Assembly (NCBI GenBank): GCA_051883395.1
Contig: JBJETQ010000036.1
Span: 1 to 53,446, forward strand
From: HGM11368 sp051883395
GTDB taxonomy: Bacteria; Bacillota; Clostridia; Christensenellales; UBA3700
Direction of reading: 5' to 3'
Length of the DNA stretch: 53,446 nucleotides
Shown here: piece by piece, positions 1 through 9,049 of the stretch
Numbering within the stretch: the first letter of the stretch is position 1
How the letters are laid out: every line of letters starts with the position of its first letter
The notes under the pieces: model-generated
Told to the model about the DNA's origin: nothing
Seen by the model: only the letters and a program-made list of their open reading frames with translations
Databases searched by the model: none
Made by a program: the position numbers and the translations under genes

Positions 1-44
1 TTGTTGATAAACAACGATTAAATAAACAATGAATTGCAACAAAA

Positions 45-66
45 AAGTGAGACCTACGTCTCACTT
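45..66 (-). terminator. Terminator downstream of the yqeY-like gene
   Basis: A perfect 9-bp stem (AAGTGAGAC / GTCTCACTT) with a 4-nt loop. Read on the minus strand it runs straight into a T tract (TTTTTTG). It lies about 40 nt after the stop codon of the YqeY-like gene and is a textbook intrinsic terminator for it. Confidence 0.85.
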
Positions 67-104
67 AAATTTATCTGTTCTTTTACAGATATTTATCCGT
101 TAAC

Positions 105-527
105 TTACAGAGATTTGAGTATCTCGCCCACTTTCTTCATATCGCACTTGCCGTTGAAGTTGGTTTTGAAGTATTTCATTACGCTGCCGATAGACTTGTC
201 GTCGAGTTTTTCGATTTCGGCTTTGATTTCTTCGTCGCTCATCATCTTAGGCAAATATTGCGTAACGGTGGCAATCTGCACGTCGAGACTAGCCACAGAT
301 TCGGTTCTTCCGCCCTTTTCGTAGCCAAGTCTTTCTTCCTGCAATTCCTTCTCAACCTTTTGCAAAATGACGATAATGTCTCCTTCCGTCAATTCCTTAC
401 CCTTGCTTCTCGCTTCGATTGTCTGCAACATAATCTTACTGATTATTGCGTCGTAAGCATTCATAGCGTCTCTGTTTTTATCCTTCATTGCCTGCATTTT
501 TGCTTTCTTAAAAAAATTAATATCCAT
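105..527 (-). CDS. YqeY-like GatB/YqeY domain protein
   Basis: A 140-residue protein that I recognise as the YqeY family (GatB/YqeY domain), related to the tail domain of the tRNA amidotransferase subunit GatB. Family features are the N-terminal amphipathic stretch with Lys-Asp-Lys-Asn-Arg, the central EGD-I-I-V-LQK segment and the glycine-rich end near DDKSIGSVMKYFKTNFNGKCD. The cellular role is not settled; it is thought to be linked to tRNA. An upstream in-frame start would add 17 residues, but I chose the ATG at 527 because GGGAGG lies 5-6 nt before it. It follows azlD with a 43-nt gap that carries its own promoter-like sequence, and it ends at the terminator at 45-66. Confidence 0.85.
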   Translation of the reverse strand: MDINFFKKAKMQAMKDKNRDAMNAYDAIISKIMLQTIEARSKGKELTEGDIIVILQKVEKELQEERLGYEKGGRTESVASLDVQIATVTQYLPKMMSDEEIKAEIEKLDDKSIGSVMKYFKTNFNGKCDMKKVGEILKSL

Positions 528-546
528 ACAATCCTCCCGTATTTTT

Positions 547-574
547 ATTTTACCACATATATTGCATTTTTCAA
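547..574 (-). promoter_or_regulatory. Predicted sigma-A-type promoter of the yqeY-like gene
   Basis: TTGAAA (569-574) and TAAAAT (547-552) separated by 16 bp, read on the minus strand. The -35 box lies inside the last codons of azlD, so the yqeY-like gene may be transcribed apart from azlCD. This is sequence pattern only. Confidence 0.5.
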
Positions 575-879
575 GCAAATTTTATTATCAATTCTACCGC
601 AAAAACCGCCGCCGTAGAAATAAGCGCAACGGGCAACAGTCCCAACTTGCGCCAGGAAGCGATTATCGCCGCAACAAATCCTACCAGAGCGCTCCATATC
701 GACGACGTACAATACAATACGGCAGGAAATATCATTGCCGCCAATATTCCGTACGGCATATAATTTAGCACAGACCTGACAAACTTGTTTTTTATCTTAC
801 CTTTGAACATGACAAACGGCAAAACTCTCGGCAAATAAGACACAATAGCCGTAACGGCAATGACCAACCATATACTCAT
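571..879 (-). CDS. azlD: AzlD: small subunit of branched-chain amino acid exporter
   Basis: A 102-residue, very hydrophobic protein with about four membrane segments. The opening (Ile-Trp-Leu-Val-Ile-Ala..., then YLPRVLPF) is typical of AzlD, the small partner of the AzlC permease. AzlCD pairs export branched-chain amino acids or their analogues across the cell membrane. The start overlaps the azlC stop by 4 nt (ATGA), so the two are translationally coupled and almost surely form one complex. Length is normal for the family. Confidence 0.88.
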   Translation of the reverse strand: MSIWLVIAVTAIVSYLPRVLPFVMFKGKIKNKFVRSVLNYMPYGILAAMIFPAVLYCTSSIWSALVGFVAAIIASWRKLGLLPVALISTAAVFAVELIIKFA

Positions 880-1685
880 CTGACTGCATCTCCTTCGTCT
901 GTTTTATCGTCATGCAGTTCTTGAAGATTGTTTTGCATGCCGCCTTGTGTACCGCCGACAATATCGTCATTGTTTTCTTCGTCTTTCTCTTTATAAGGTG
1001 CAACCAACGCCATAATAACCGCAGACACAGCGCCTGCAATGACGTAAACCCAGCCGCTGGACAGTTTGTTGAGAACCGGCGTCCAATAGAAGACGCAGCT
1101 TATCGCAACGGCAATACAAACCACTCCCAATATCCCTTTGTTTTCTTTACAAGCAGGCGTTACGATAGCCACAAACATTGCATAAATCATAATTCCGAGA
1201 GCCGAATAAAGCAATACAGGTATCACGTTTTGCAAAACTGCCCCTACAATCGTTCCGCCAACCCAACCTATGTAAGAAGCCGTCATGACTCCGACTATAT
1301 AACTAAACGTAAGCTTTTGCGTTGTAGAATATAAAACTGCAAAATTTTCGTCTGTCATACCAAAAGCAAAAATCAAACGTTTGCCCATACCTATATCGTC
1401 GGGCAATTTCTGCGCCAACGACAGAGACATCAAGAAGTATCTGAGATTTATCATCAGTACGGTAAAAGTAATTTCCGCAATCCCCGCCGACGCAGAGAGC
1501 ATATTGACAGCGGCAAACTGCCCCGTACCCGTAAAATTGGTGAGAGACATAAGTATTGGCACCCATTTTGCAAGTCCGCTCTGCACAGCAGTCAGACCAA
1601 AGGCAATAGAAACGCTGAGATACCCCAGTCCTACCGGCAATCCCATTTTCAATCCGTCGCAAAATCTCAACGCTCTGTCTTTCAT
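876..1685 (-). CDS. azlC: AzlC-family branched-chain amino acid exporter permease
   Basis: A 269-residue integral membrane protein of the AzlC family, the large subunit of a branched-chain amino acid exporter. Family hallmarks are the N-terminal G-L-P-V-GLGYLSVSIAFG segment, the TGTGQFAAVNML stretch and the INLRYFLMSLSLAQKL helix with the following F-GMTDE motif. The chosen start (1685) has AAGGTGA 5 nt upstream; an in-frame ATG 7 codons earlier lacks this. After the last membrane segment there is an unusual hydrophilic, acidic tail of about 45 residues, longer than in most AzlC proteins. It overlaps azlD by 4 nt. A terminator at 1753-1780 separates it from the topoisomerase operon upstream. 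Confidence 0.88.
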   Translation of the reverse strand: MKDRALRFCDGLKMGLPVGLGYLSVSIAFGLTAVQSGLAKWVPILMSLTNFTGTGQFAAVNMLSASAGIAEITFTVLMINLRYFLMSLSLAQKLPDDIGMGKRLIFAFGMTDENFAVLYSTTQKLTFSYIVGVMTASYIGWVGGTIVGAVLQNVIPVLLYSALGIMIYAMFVAIVTPACKENKGILGVVCIAVAISCVFYWTPVLNKLSSGWVYVIAGAVSAVIMALVAPYKEKDEENNDDIVGGTQGGMQNNLQELHDDKTDEGDAVR

Positions 1686-1752
1686 TTCTTCACCTTGTTG
1701 TTTCAATTTACCTGCAAATAGGTTTTGTCTGTCATTTGGTGATATATCAAAA

Positions 1753-1780
1753 AATATCGCCGCTTCTTAGCAGCGATATT
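1753..1780 (-). terminator. Terminator of the topoisomerase operon
   Basis: A 12-bp stem with one mismatch (AATATCGCCGCT / AGCAGCGATATT) and a TCTT loop. On the minus strand it is followed by a TTTTTTG tract. It lies about 80 nt after the topoisomerase A-subunit stop codon. Confidence 0.85.
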
Positions 1781-1861
1781 ATAATACTTTTGATATTACA
1801 AATCAATCAAATTGCCACACGAGAACGCATTTTCGCCCCAACTCAACCTACCGCACAGCAA

Positions 1862-4312
1862 TCAGATAAGATTGTGCTTTTTGCCGCTGTCAATGACAAT
1901 CATTGCGCCAATGTCTTTGGCTTTCAGTTTCAGTATATTCTTGCCCTTGGACGTACGCTTGTCGATAGGTATATCTTCGGTATTGATAGCCACACATTCT
2001 TTGTTCATACCTACCAAAGCTATATCGTAAGGATAAGTAACAAGCCCTACGTAAGCAGCGTTTCCCTGACCGCTGTCAAAGAGTTTTACACCCTTACGGA
2101 AGCGTTTTGTAGGCTCGATTTCAGGCAAAATCACTCGTCTTGAAAAACCGTTTTCCATTATCACGACAATTTCGCCCGCTCCGTCGTTTTGAGCGGCATA
2201 CAGCACGCTGTCGTTCTCTCCCAGCATAATTCCCCTTACGCCGCCTGCTTTACGTCCCTGCAAAGGCACGTCGTCCGACATGGCGTTGAGAGCCATACCT
2301 GCCGTTGTAGCAAAAAAGATAAATTCGCTTTCGTCGTCCTTAATCTCGACAAAGGATAGTTTATCGCCTTCTTTCAGTACGATTGCAGGATAAACCGTCT
2401 TTTTATCTGCGCCAAACTCATCTGCCGCAGTTCTCTTGACCATACCGTTTTTGGTAATCATATACAATTCTTTGCCTTTGAGTTGCTTGACGTTGTATAT
2501 AGCTACCAGCTTCTCGTCGCTGTCCGCCTTGGATATTTTGGATACCGACGTTCCCTTGCTTTTCCATTTGTCGTCAGGCAGGTCGTCAATACTGAACACC
2601 ACGCAGTTTCCCTTGTCGGTAAAGCCAAGCACGTTGCTGTCGTTGGTGCATGCCACAACCTGTCTTGCAAGATTAGGAGCGGTACAATTGACAATGCTCT
2701 TGCTTGCCATTGCATAGCCCTTTTCCGTCAAAAATCTCAAATCGCCGTCATAATTTAGCACGAGATAACCGTTGCGTTCCAGCTTGATTTTGCTCAAATC
2801 TATGTCCGAAGATATGGTGTCTTCTTCGCTGACAATAGTTGATTTTCTTGGCTGGTCATACTTCTTTTTAATTTCGGCTATTTCCTTTTTTACCACGCCA
2901 AGCTGTCTGCGCTTAGAATTGATGATTGCGTCCAGCTCTTTAATTTTTTCTTTGAGTCCGTCGAGTTCTTCTTTCATCTTGTCCACGTCCAGCTTGTTGA
3001 GCCTTTTCAGCGGAACGTCCAGCACGGCAACTGCCTGCTTGTCAGACAGTTCAAATCTCTCTCTCAATCTTTCTCTCGACTCGTTGTAGGTCTTGGAAGA
3101 CAGCACGATTTCTACCACTTCTCTTATGTTGTTGACGGCAATCAACAGACCTTCGAGTACGTGCGCTCTCTTTTTTGCTGCATTGATTTCAAACAGCGAA
3201 CGCTTATAAATAATTTCTCTCTGATACTCCACGTAAAAAGAGATGATGTCCAGCAGTCCCATCTGCTGTGGCTTGCCGTTGGCTATGGCAACCATATTGC
3301 AGCAGCATGCCGACTCCATTTTGGTCGTTTTGAACAGACTTGCCAAAATTCGCTCTGCGTCGGCTTCCTTTTTGAGCTTGATAACGCAACGCATACCGTT
3401 TCTGTCCGACTCGTCCACAATGTCGCTTATCACGCCGAAAACTTCCTTTTTGCTCTCTCTCAGAGCGTTGATGCTCTGCAAAAGCATACCCTTTTTTATT
3501 CCAAAAGGAATTTCCGTAATAATAATGCTCTGCTTATCTCCGTCCTTTTCTATATGGGTGCGCGCCCGAGTAATAATTCTACCCTTGCCCGTCTCGTAAG
3601 CTCTGTATATTTCTTCGCTGTCAATGATAATTCCACCGGTAGGAAAATCAGGCGCAGGAATATATTTCATCATTTCTTCGAGCGTTATGTCGGGGTTGTC
3701 GATATACGCAACGACGCCGTCAATCACTTCCCCGAGATTGTGCGGCGGAATGTTGGTTGCCAGACCGACCGCAATACCGCTGGTGCCGTTGACAAGCAGA
3801 TTTGGGTATCTGCCCGGCAAAATGTCGGGTTCTTCGAGCGAGTCGTCAAAGTTGAGAGACATTGGCACGGTATCCTTATCCAGGTCTCTGAGCAACTCCA
3901 TAGCCAAAGGAGTCAGACGAGCTTCGGTATAACGCATTGCCGCTGCCGAATCTCCGTCCACCGAACCGAAGTTGCCGTGTCCGTCCACAAGGGTGCTTCT
4001 CACGCTGAAATCTTGTGCCAGTCGCACCAACGCTTCATACACCGAGCTATCTCCGTGCGGGTGATATTTACCTAGACAGTCGCCGACGATACGAGCGCAC
4101 TTTCTGTGCGGTTTGTCGGGAGTGATGCCCAGTTCAAGCATCGTGTACAAAATTCTTCTCTGCACAGGTTTCAGACCGTCTTCCACCCTTGGCAGCGCTC
4201 TGTCAAGAATTACGTATTCGGAATAAGGAATCATGGAATTGTGAATAATTTCTTCAACGCTTCCTTCCAGTATTCTTGATTTATCTTCAATAATTTCGCT
4301 CTTTTTTGCCAT
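1862..4312 (-). CDS. parC: Type II topoisomerase subunit A (ParC/GyrA family)
   Basis: An 816-residue DNA-cleaving subunit of a bacterial type II topoisomerase. The breakage-reunion domain fills about residues 30-480, with the catalytic Tyr128 in AAAMRYTEAR. The quinolone-determining segment GKYHPHGDSSVYEA (81-94) keeps Ser89 and Glu93, the usual drug-sensitive pattern. A coiled-coil region near 430-490 is followed by a beta-pinwheel C-terminal domain. I do not find the canonical QRRGGKG gyrase box; the corresponding loop reads WKSKGTSVSK. With no dnaA/recF neighbours this makes topoisomerase IV more likely than gyrase, but the name is an inference. The gene lies 8 nt after the B-subunit gene and ends at the terminator at 1753-1780. 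Confidence 0.85.
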   Translation of the reverse strand: MAKKSEIIEDKSRILEGSVEEIIHNSMIPYSEYVILDRALPRVEDGLKPVQRRILYTMLELGITPDKPHRKCARIVGDCLGKYHPHGDSSVYEALVRLAQDFSVRSTLVDGHGNFGSVDGDSAAAMRYTEARLTPLAMELLRDLDKDTVPMSLNFDDSLEEPDILPGRYPNLLVNGTSGIAVGLATNIPPHNLGEVIDGVVAYIDNPDITLEEMMKYIPAPDFPTGGIIIDSEEIYRAYETGKGRIITRARTHIEKDGDKQSIIITEIPFGIKKGMLLQSINALRESKKEVFGVISDIVDESDRNGMRCVIKLKKEADAERILASLFKTTKMESACCCNMVAIANGKPQQMGLLDIISFYVEYQREIIYKRSLFEINAAKKRAHVLEGLLIAVNNIREVVEIVLSSKTYNESRERLRERFELSDKQAVAVLDVPLKRLNKLDVDKMKEELDGLKEKIKELDAIINSKRRQLGVVKKEIAEIKKKYDQPRKSTIVSEEDTISSDIDLSKIKLERNGYLVLNYDGDLRFLTEKGYAMASKSIVNCTAPNLARQVVACTNDSNVLGFTDKGNCVVFSIDDLPDDKWKSKGTSVSKISKADSDEKLVAIYNVKQLKGKELYMITKNGMVKRTAADEFGADKKTVYPAIVLKEGDKLSFVEIKDDESEFIFFATTAGMALNAMSDDVPLQGRKAGGVRGIMLGENDSVLYAAQNDGAGEIVVIMENGFSRRVILPEIEPTKRFRKGVKLFDSGQGNAAYVGLVTYPYDIALVGMNKECVAINTEDIPIDKRTSKGKNILKLKAKDIGAMIVIDSGKKHNLI

Positions 4313-4320
4313 ATCGTACC

Positions 4321-6285
4321 TTATTTTGCACTCAATTCCTTAAATTTGTCCACTTTGTTAAAGTCTGCATAGTCGTATATATATTGCTTTCTTGGCTCGA
4401 CGTCCGCCCCCATAAGAGTATCTATCAACTTATCTGCGGTGGCTGCGTCTTCTATGGTAACACGCATCAGCGTTCTCGTAGCAGGATTGAGAGTGGTTTC
4501 CCACAGCTGTTCGGGATTCATCTCTCCAAGTCCTTTGTATCTTTGAAGCGTATAGTTTTTGCCACATTCCTGCAACATCTGTGTCAACTCATTGTCGTCG
4601 TAAGCATATTTTACCACGTTCTTTTCAGTAATCTTGTACAAAGGCGGCATGCCTATATACACGTGTCCGTCGATAATGAGTTGTCGCATATATCTGAAAA
4701 AGAAAGTCAGCAGAATTGAACGAATATGCGCTCCGTCCTGGTCGGCGTCGGCAAGAATAATTACCTTGTTGTATTTGAGACCTTTTATATCGAAGTCCTT
4801 GTCAAAGCCCGTACCGAGAGCGTTGATGAGAGACATCAGTTCTTCGTTGTCCACGATACCGCTCTTGCTCTTTTTCTCGGTATTCAACGGTTTTCCTTTG
4901 AGTGGCAAAATAGCCTGAACAGACCTGTCTCGTCCCTGTTTTGCCGAACCGCCTGCGCTGTCGCCTTCCACGATAAAAAGCTCGTTGAGTTCGGCTTTTC
5001 TTCCGCTGCAACCTGCCAGTTTGCCCACCAGCTCGCTGTTGCTCATACCCTTCATCTTGCGGGCAACTTCCTTGGCCTTAGAAGCGTTTTCTCTCGCCTT
5101 ACAAGCTACTGCGGCTTTGCCGAAAATTGCGTCGGTAACGTCCTTTTTCACCTTGTTAAAATAATCTTTCAAAGCGTCGGTCAGCAGATTTTCCACTATA
5201 TTTTTGGCTTCCGGGTTGCCTAGCTTGGTCTTGGTCTGACCTTCAAACTGTACGTTCTGCATCTTGACGATAAGCACCGCAGTCATACCTTCTCTGAAAT
5301 CTTCGCCCAGATAGTTGGCTTGCTTTTCTTTGATAAGGTTTTTGGAGCGTCCGAAATCGTTGAGTACCTTGGTCAGCGCAGATTTAAAGCCCGTTTCGTG
5401 CGTTCCGCCTTCGGTGGTAGGAATATTGTTGACGTAGCTAAAAATATTTTCCGCATATCCGTCGGTATGCTGAAAGGCAAGTCCGACAATAAAATTGTCC
5501 TGTCGCTTTTCCACGTACACGGGAGTAGAATATAGCGTCTTTTTGTCTTCGTTGAGATAGGCAACGTAATCTTTTATTCCGCCGTCGTATTGATACGTCT
5601 TGTATTTGTAGGAAGTTTTGCCGTCAGGCACACGAAAATCTTTTACCGACAACTTGATGCCGCCGTTGAGAAAGGCAAGTTCCTTAATTCTGCGATTGAT
5701 GGCGTCAAAACTGAACTTTTCGTTGCCGAAAACACGCTTGTCCGGCAAAAAAGTAACCTTGCTGCCCTTCAACTTCTTGTCGCAAGGACAACTGCTCAAC
5801 GGAGTCTTGATTGCTCCGCTTATCACCTTGTCTCCTTTCTGATAAGAATGAAATTCTTCGGTGTACTGCACACCCGATTTAAAAATATCAACTCTCAGCC
5901 ACTCCGACAAGGCATTGGTAACCGACGCTCCCACGCCGTGTAATCCGCCGCTGAATCCGTAACTTTTGTTGTTGAATTTGCCGCCTGCGTGCAGTTTTGT
6001 AAAAACAAGCTCCACCCCCGGCACTTTGTACTTAGGGTGAATGTCTACCGGGATACCACGACCGTTGTCCCACACGCTTATAGAATTGTCTTCATAAATT
6101 TCTATATTGATAGTATCGCCGTATCCGTTGGCAACTTCGTCAATCGAGTTGTCCACGATTTCCCACAAAATGTGGTGCATACCCTTGCTTCCCGTAGTAC
6201 CGATATACATACCGGGGCGCATACGCACGGCGTCAAGCCCTTCCAATACTTCCAAATCTTTAGAGCCGTAACTACTGCTCATCAT
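4321..6285 (-). CDS. parE: Type II topoisomerase subunit B (ParE/GyrB family)
   Basis: A 654-residue ATPase subunit. The GHKL ATP-binding domain shows WEIVDNSIDE (catalytic Glu42, Asn46), DNGRGIP (73-79) and GLHGVGASVTN (114-124). The TOPRIM domain begins at VEGDSAGGSAKQ (Glu440) and continues with the DADQDG metal site. The C-terminus carries the classic QRYKGLGEMNPEQLWETT motif. Length fits the short Gram-positive B subunits. Two ATGs are adjacent; GGAGG is 2 nt from the first (6285) and 5 nt from the second (6282), so translation may begin at 6282. The gene is 9 nt from the upstream lipase-like gene and 8 nt from the A subunit, so all three look like one operon. ParE is preferred over GyrB only because the locus is not the dnaA-recF-gyrBA region. 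Confidence 0.87.
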   Translation of the reverse strand: MMSSSYGSKDLEVLEGLDAVRMRPGMYIGTTGSKGMHHILWEIVDNSIDEVANGYGDTINIEIYEDNSISVWDNGRGIPVDIHPKYKVPGVELVFTKLHAGGKFNNKSYGFSGGLHGVGASVTNALSEWLRVDIFKSGVQYTEEFHSYQKGDKVISGAIKTPLSSCPCDKKLKGSKVTFLPDKRVFGNEKFSFDAINRRIKELAFLNGGIKLSVKDFRVPDGKTSYKYKTYQYDGGIKDYVAYLNEDKKTLYSTPVYVEKRQDNFIVGLAFQHTDGYAENIFSYVNNIPTTEGGTHETGFKSALTKVLNDFGRSKNLIKEKQANYLGEDFREGMTAVLIVKMQNVQFEGQTKTKLGNPEAKNIVENLLTDALKDYFNKVKKDVTDAIFGKAAVACKARENASKAKEVARKMKGMSNSELVGKLAGCSGRKAELNELFIVEGDSAGGSAKQGRDRSVQAILPLKGKPLNTEKKSKSGIVDNEELMSLINALGTGFDKDFDIKGLKYNKVIILADADQDGAHIRSILLTFFFRYMRQLIIDGHVYIGMPPLYKITEKNVVKYAYDDNELTQMLQECGKNYTLQRYKGLGEMNPEQLWETTLNPATRTLMRVTIEDAATADKLIDTLMGADVEPRKQYIYDYADFNKVDKFKELSAK

Positions 6286-6294
6286 ATCCTCCGT

Positions 6295-7206
6295 TTATCC
6301 GTTGCTTTTGTCAAAAAAGTCTGCCACGTCGTCATAAACTTCCTGCTTGTTTATTTCGTTGAGCAGTTCGTGTCTTGCTCCGCTGTACAGCTTCATCGTA
6401 ACGTTTTCTATACCGCTCTGTTTGTATTTGCCGTAGAGTTTGTTGACCGATTCTCCAAATTTACCCACAGGGTCCTTGTCTCCGCTGATAATGAATATCG
6501 GCAGGTCTTTGCGAATTTTGTCTATATTTTCCTGCTTACAAATAACTTTGAGAGCATTGAAAAAACTCTTATAAAAGCCTATCGAGCATACGTAATTGCA
6601 ATATTCGTCGTCAAGATATTTTTGTCTTTCGTTGTCGTCCCTGTTGCCCCAGGCAAAAGGTACGGGCGGGTCAAACTGTTTGTCATAGACGTCAAAAGAC
6701 AACTTCTTGATGAGTTTAGCCGGTTTGTCGTTGCCGAGCAGAGCGCTCTGAATGTTGGCTACCAATCTGCCTGCCGCTACGTCAGCCCCGTCCTGAAATG
6801 CCGAACCGCACAACACGCAAGAGAGCAATTTGTCCGAAGCCGACTGAATATATCCCTGAGACAAAAACGAGCCGTAACTGTGTCCGAAAAGAATAACAGG
6901 CAAATTATATTTTTCTTTTGCATAATCTGTGATAAGTTTCAAATCTTCCACGGTATCCCAATAGCAATCTCCGTCAGGCGCTTTGCCAAGGTCTGCTTTA
7001 CCGCTGGTCTTGCCGTGCGCTCTGTGGTCGTCGCCCAGCACGATATAGCCCTTGGAATTGAGATAGCATGCAAAATCGTCGTATCTGCCCAGATGTTCCA
7101 CCATTCCGTGAACAAGTTGGACGACAGCCTTAGGCTGTTGCACTTCGTCCCAGATATAAAGGTTGATAGGATAATCTTTGTATCCTGCAAACTTAATTTC
7201 TTTCAT
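6295..7206 (-). CDS. Alpha/beta hydrolase, monoacylglycerol-lipase-like
   Basis: A 303-residue serine hydrolase of the monoacylglycerol lipase / serine aminopeptidase S33 group. The oxyanion segment LVHGMVEH (31-38), the nucleophile elbow GHSYGS (Ser110), a GDKDPVG segment for the acid and a GARHELLNE segment for the histidine together give a complete catalytic triad. No signal peptide is visible, so it should be cytoplasmic and probably acts on lipid or other carboxylic esters. It starts the apparent operon with the topoisomerase genes; that link may be incidental. The upstream region carries the box ATATTATAAT twice, 16 bp apart (7221-7230 and 7237-7246), which could be tandem -10 elements. 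The true substrate cannot be read from the sequence. Confidence 0.85.
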   Translation of the reverse strand: MKEIKFAGYKDYPINLYIWDEVQQPKAVVQLVHGMVEHLGRYDDFACYLNSKGYIVLGDDHRAHGKTSGKADLGKAPDGDCYWDTVEDLKLITDYAKEKYNLPVILFGHSYGSFLSQGYIQSASDKLLSCVLCGSAFQDGADVAAGRLVANIQSALLGNDKPAKLIKKLSFDVYDKQFDPPVPFAWGNRDDNERQKYLDDEYCNYVCSIGFYKSFFNALKVICKQENIDKIRKDLPIFIISGDKDPVGKFGESVNKLYGKYKQSGIENVTMKLYSGARHELLNEINKQEVYDDVADFFDKSNG

Positions 7207-7325
7207 ACTTTCACCTCTATATATTATAATACTACAATATTATAATAATTTCAAGACGGTTTTTGGATAATCGGACAAATTTTTTCATAAAATACTAATA
7301 TTGACGTTTATAAGCGGAGGTCTAT

Positions 7326-8441
7326 ATGAACATAGCACTTACAGGCGGTGGCACAGCAGGACATATTATGCCCAATCTGGCGCTCGTGCCGTATCTCAGG
7401 CGCAACTTTGACAAAATAATCTATATCGGCAACAGTAGCTGTATGGAAGGCAAAATTTGTCCGCAATACGGCATAGAATTTTTTCACAACGACAGCATCA
7501 AGTTCGACAGGTCAAAATTACTAAAAAATCTCGCCATACCTTTTATATTGCCAAAGTGCGTCAGAAAGGCATGCGCTACGCTTAGCGAAAATCATATCGA
7601 CGTGGTATTTTCAAAAGGCGGCTACGTCGCCTTACCCGTAACTCTCGCCGCAAAGAAACTGGGTATTCCCGTCGTCTGCCACGAATCTGACACTTCGCTG
7701 GGGCTTGCCAACAAAATTGCGTCTCGCTTTGCCAAAGCGGTCATCACGTCTCATACGGGCGTTTATCGCAAGGACAACGGATATATGCTGGGCAACCCTA
7801 TCAGAGACAAGATTTTCGACGGCAACCCCAACAATGTTTACGCCGCCCACTCTATCGTCCACGGCAAGCCGATACTGCTCGTTGTAGGCGGTTCTCTCGG
7901 CGCAAGGGCTATCAATCAGGCTGTCGTTTCTGCGCTCGACGAACTTACAGAGCGCTATAACGTCGTTCATATTACGGGCAAAAATTTTCTTCCGCCCGAG
8001 CGCAAAGGATATTATACTCTGCCGTATACCGACGACATACAGGACTATCTTGCGGCGGCAGACGTAGTGGTTTCGAGAGCGGGAGCCAACTTTGTAGATG
8101 AAATACTGGCGCTGGGCAAAAAGGCTCTTTTCATTCCGCTTCCTGCCAAAGCGTCCCGTGGCGACCAACTCACCAACGCGTCGAGAGTATGCTCGCTGGG
8201 ATATGCCAACATGCTTCAACAGCAATATCTCACGCCAGCGACTTTGACCGAAAATATCGAGCGCACTTACGCCGCCGATTTCAAAAAATGCTATTACGAC
8301 CGCAGTACGCCGCAAAAAATCGCCACGCTGCTCAATAATATCTGCCGTCAGTCCCAAATCGACAAAAAACAAAGAGATAAAAAACAGGCTGTGCAATCTG
8401 CAAGTATCACTTTTGCCACACGCCAATCGGACAAAAAATAA
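7326..8441 (+). CDS. murG: MurG: lipid II-forming N-acetylglucosaminyltransferase
   Basis: A 371-residue GT28-family glycosyltransferase that adds GlcNAc to lipid I to make lipid II at the inner face of the cell membrane. The glycine-rich loop GGGTAGH (7-13), the FSKGGYVALPV segment, the VVGGSLGARAINQ loop and the SRAGANFVDEI donor-binding motif are all MurG hallmarks. GGAGG lies 5 nt before the ATG. The C-terminal 30 residues are lysine- and glutamine-rich and look like an extra tail. It is the only plus-strand gene in this part and stands alone, not in a division/cell-wall cluster; it could be a relocated single copy or a second copy. The strong hairpin at 8447-8490 ends its transcript. Confidence 0.9.
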   Translation: MNIALTGGGTAGHIMPNLALVPYLRRNFDKIIYIGNSSCMEGKICPQYGIEFFHNDSIKFDRSKLLKNLAIPFILPKCVRKACATLSENHIDVVFSKGGYVALPVTLAAKKLGIPVVCHESDTSLGLANKIASRFAKAVITSHTGVYRKDNGYMLGNPIRDKIFDGNPNNVYAAHSIVHGKPILLVVGGSLGARAINQAVVSALDELTERYNVVHITGKNFLPPERKGYYTLPYTDDIQDYLAAADVVVSRAGANFVDEILALGKKALFIPLPAKASRGDQLTNASRVCSLGYANMLQQQYLTPATLTENIERTYAADFKKCYYDRSTPQKIATLLNNICRQSQIDKKQRDKKQAVQSASITFATRQSDKK

Positions 8442-8446
8442 TATCA

Positions 8447-8490
8447 CATAAAATATTGGACGATTGTTTTAAATCGTCCAATATTTTATG
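8447..8490. terminator. Bidirectional terminator between murG and the GNAT toxin gene
   Basis: A perfect 18-bp inverted repeat (8447-8464 / 8473-8490) with an 8-nt loop, lying between the convergent murG and GNAT genes. There is a T-rich stretch some 15 nt further on, but no T run directly abuts the stem. It probably serves both strands. Confidence 0.75.
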
Positions 8491-8500
8491 TCAACGTATT

Positions 8501-9049
8501 TTATATTTTTTTATAATATTGCAACAATTTACTTGTCCCACTGGTATTGAAATATTTATAATTGTTTCTTTCATAAAATGATTTCAATTTCGGCACATCC
8601 TTGCAATCCAAATAAATCAATCTTCCACCGACAATTTTTTGGGCTTCAAACAGTAAATTTTCTGCCACTTTTATTATGTAGTCTCCAATTACATCATGAA
8701 TATTGTCGTTTTTTGCTATATGCCCAATTAAAAAAGCAGAATATGATTTTTCTTCTATTTCGCCGCCGGCGATATTCTTCATTCTTGTTTTTGATATACC
8801 TTGCAAGCTTATCGACTTAAATGCCAGGCTAAAATAAGCAACAATAGATCCGCTTTTATCAATCAGCAAATACGTTCGTGCTTTATTATGCTGTTCATAG
8901 TTAATTGCTTTGTTATGCAAAAAATCTTCTTCATCTTTATTTTTTTCGCACTTAAAAGAAAATAAGACCTCTTTTAATTCATCCAAAGAAGTCTTATTAT
9001 TTTCAAAAGTTTTTATTATTTCTCCGAGTGCAACAATTTCAAGGCCCAT
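8501..9049 (-). CDS. GNAT-fold protein, likely toxin of a toxin-antitoxin pair
   Basis: A 182-residue protein with the layout of small GNAT acetyltransferases found in phage-borne toxin-antitoxin units. A variable first half is followed by beta strands with TYLLIDKSGSIVAYFSL, the SAFLIGHIAKND segment (motif A region) and the IYLDCKDVPKLKSFYERNNYKYF end typical of the acetyl-CoA fold. Such toxins acetylate aminoacyl-tRNAs in known families; that activity is inferred here. Its ATG (GGAAG 4 nt upstream) lies 34 nt inside the preceding small gene, so the two are translationally coupled. It sits at the edge of the phage cassette and ends just before the shared terminator. Confidence 0.7.
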   Translation of the reverse strand: MGLEIVALGEIIKTFENNKTSLDELKEVLFSFKCEKNKDEEDFLHNKAINYEQHNKARTYLLIDKSGSIVAYFSLAFKSISLQGISKTRMKNIAGGEIEEKSYSAFLIGHIAKNDNIHDVIGDYIIKVAENLLFEAQKIVGGRLIYLDCKDVPKLKSFYERNNYKYFNTSGTSKLLQYYKKI

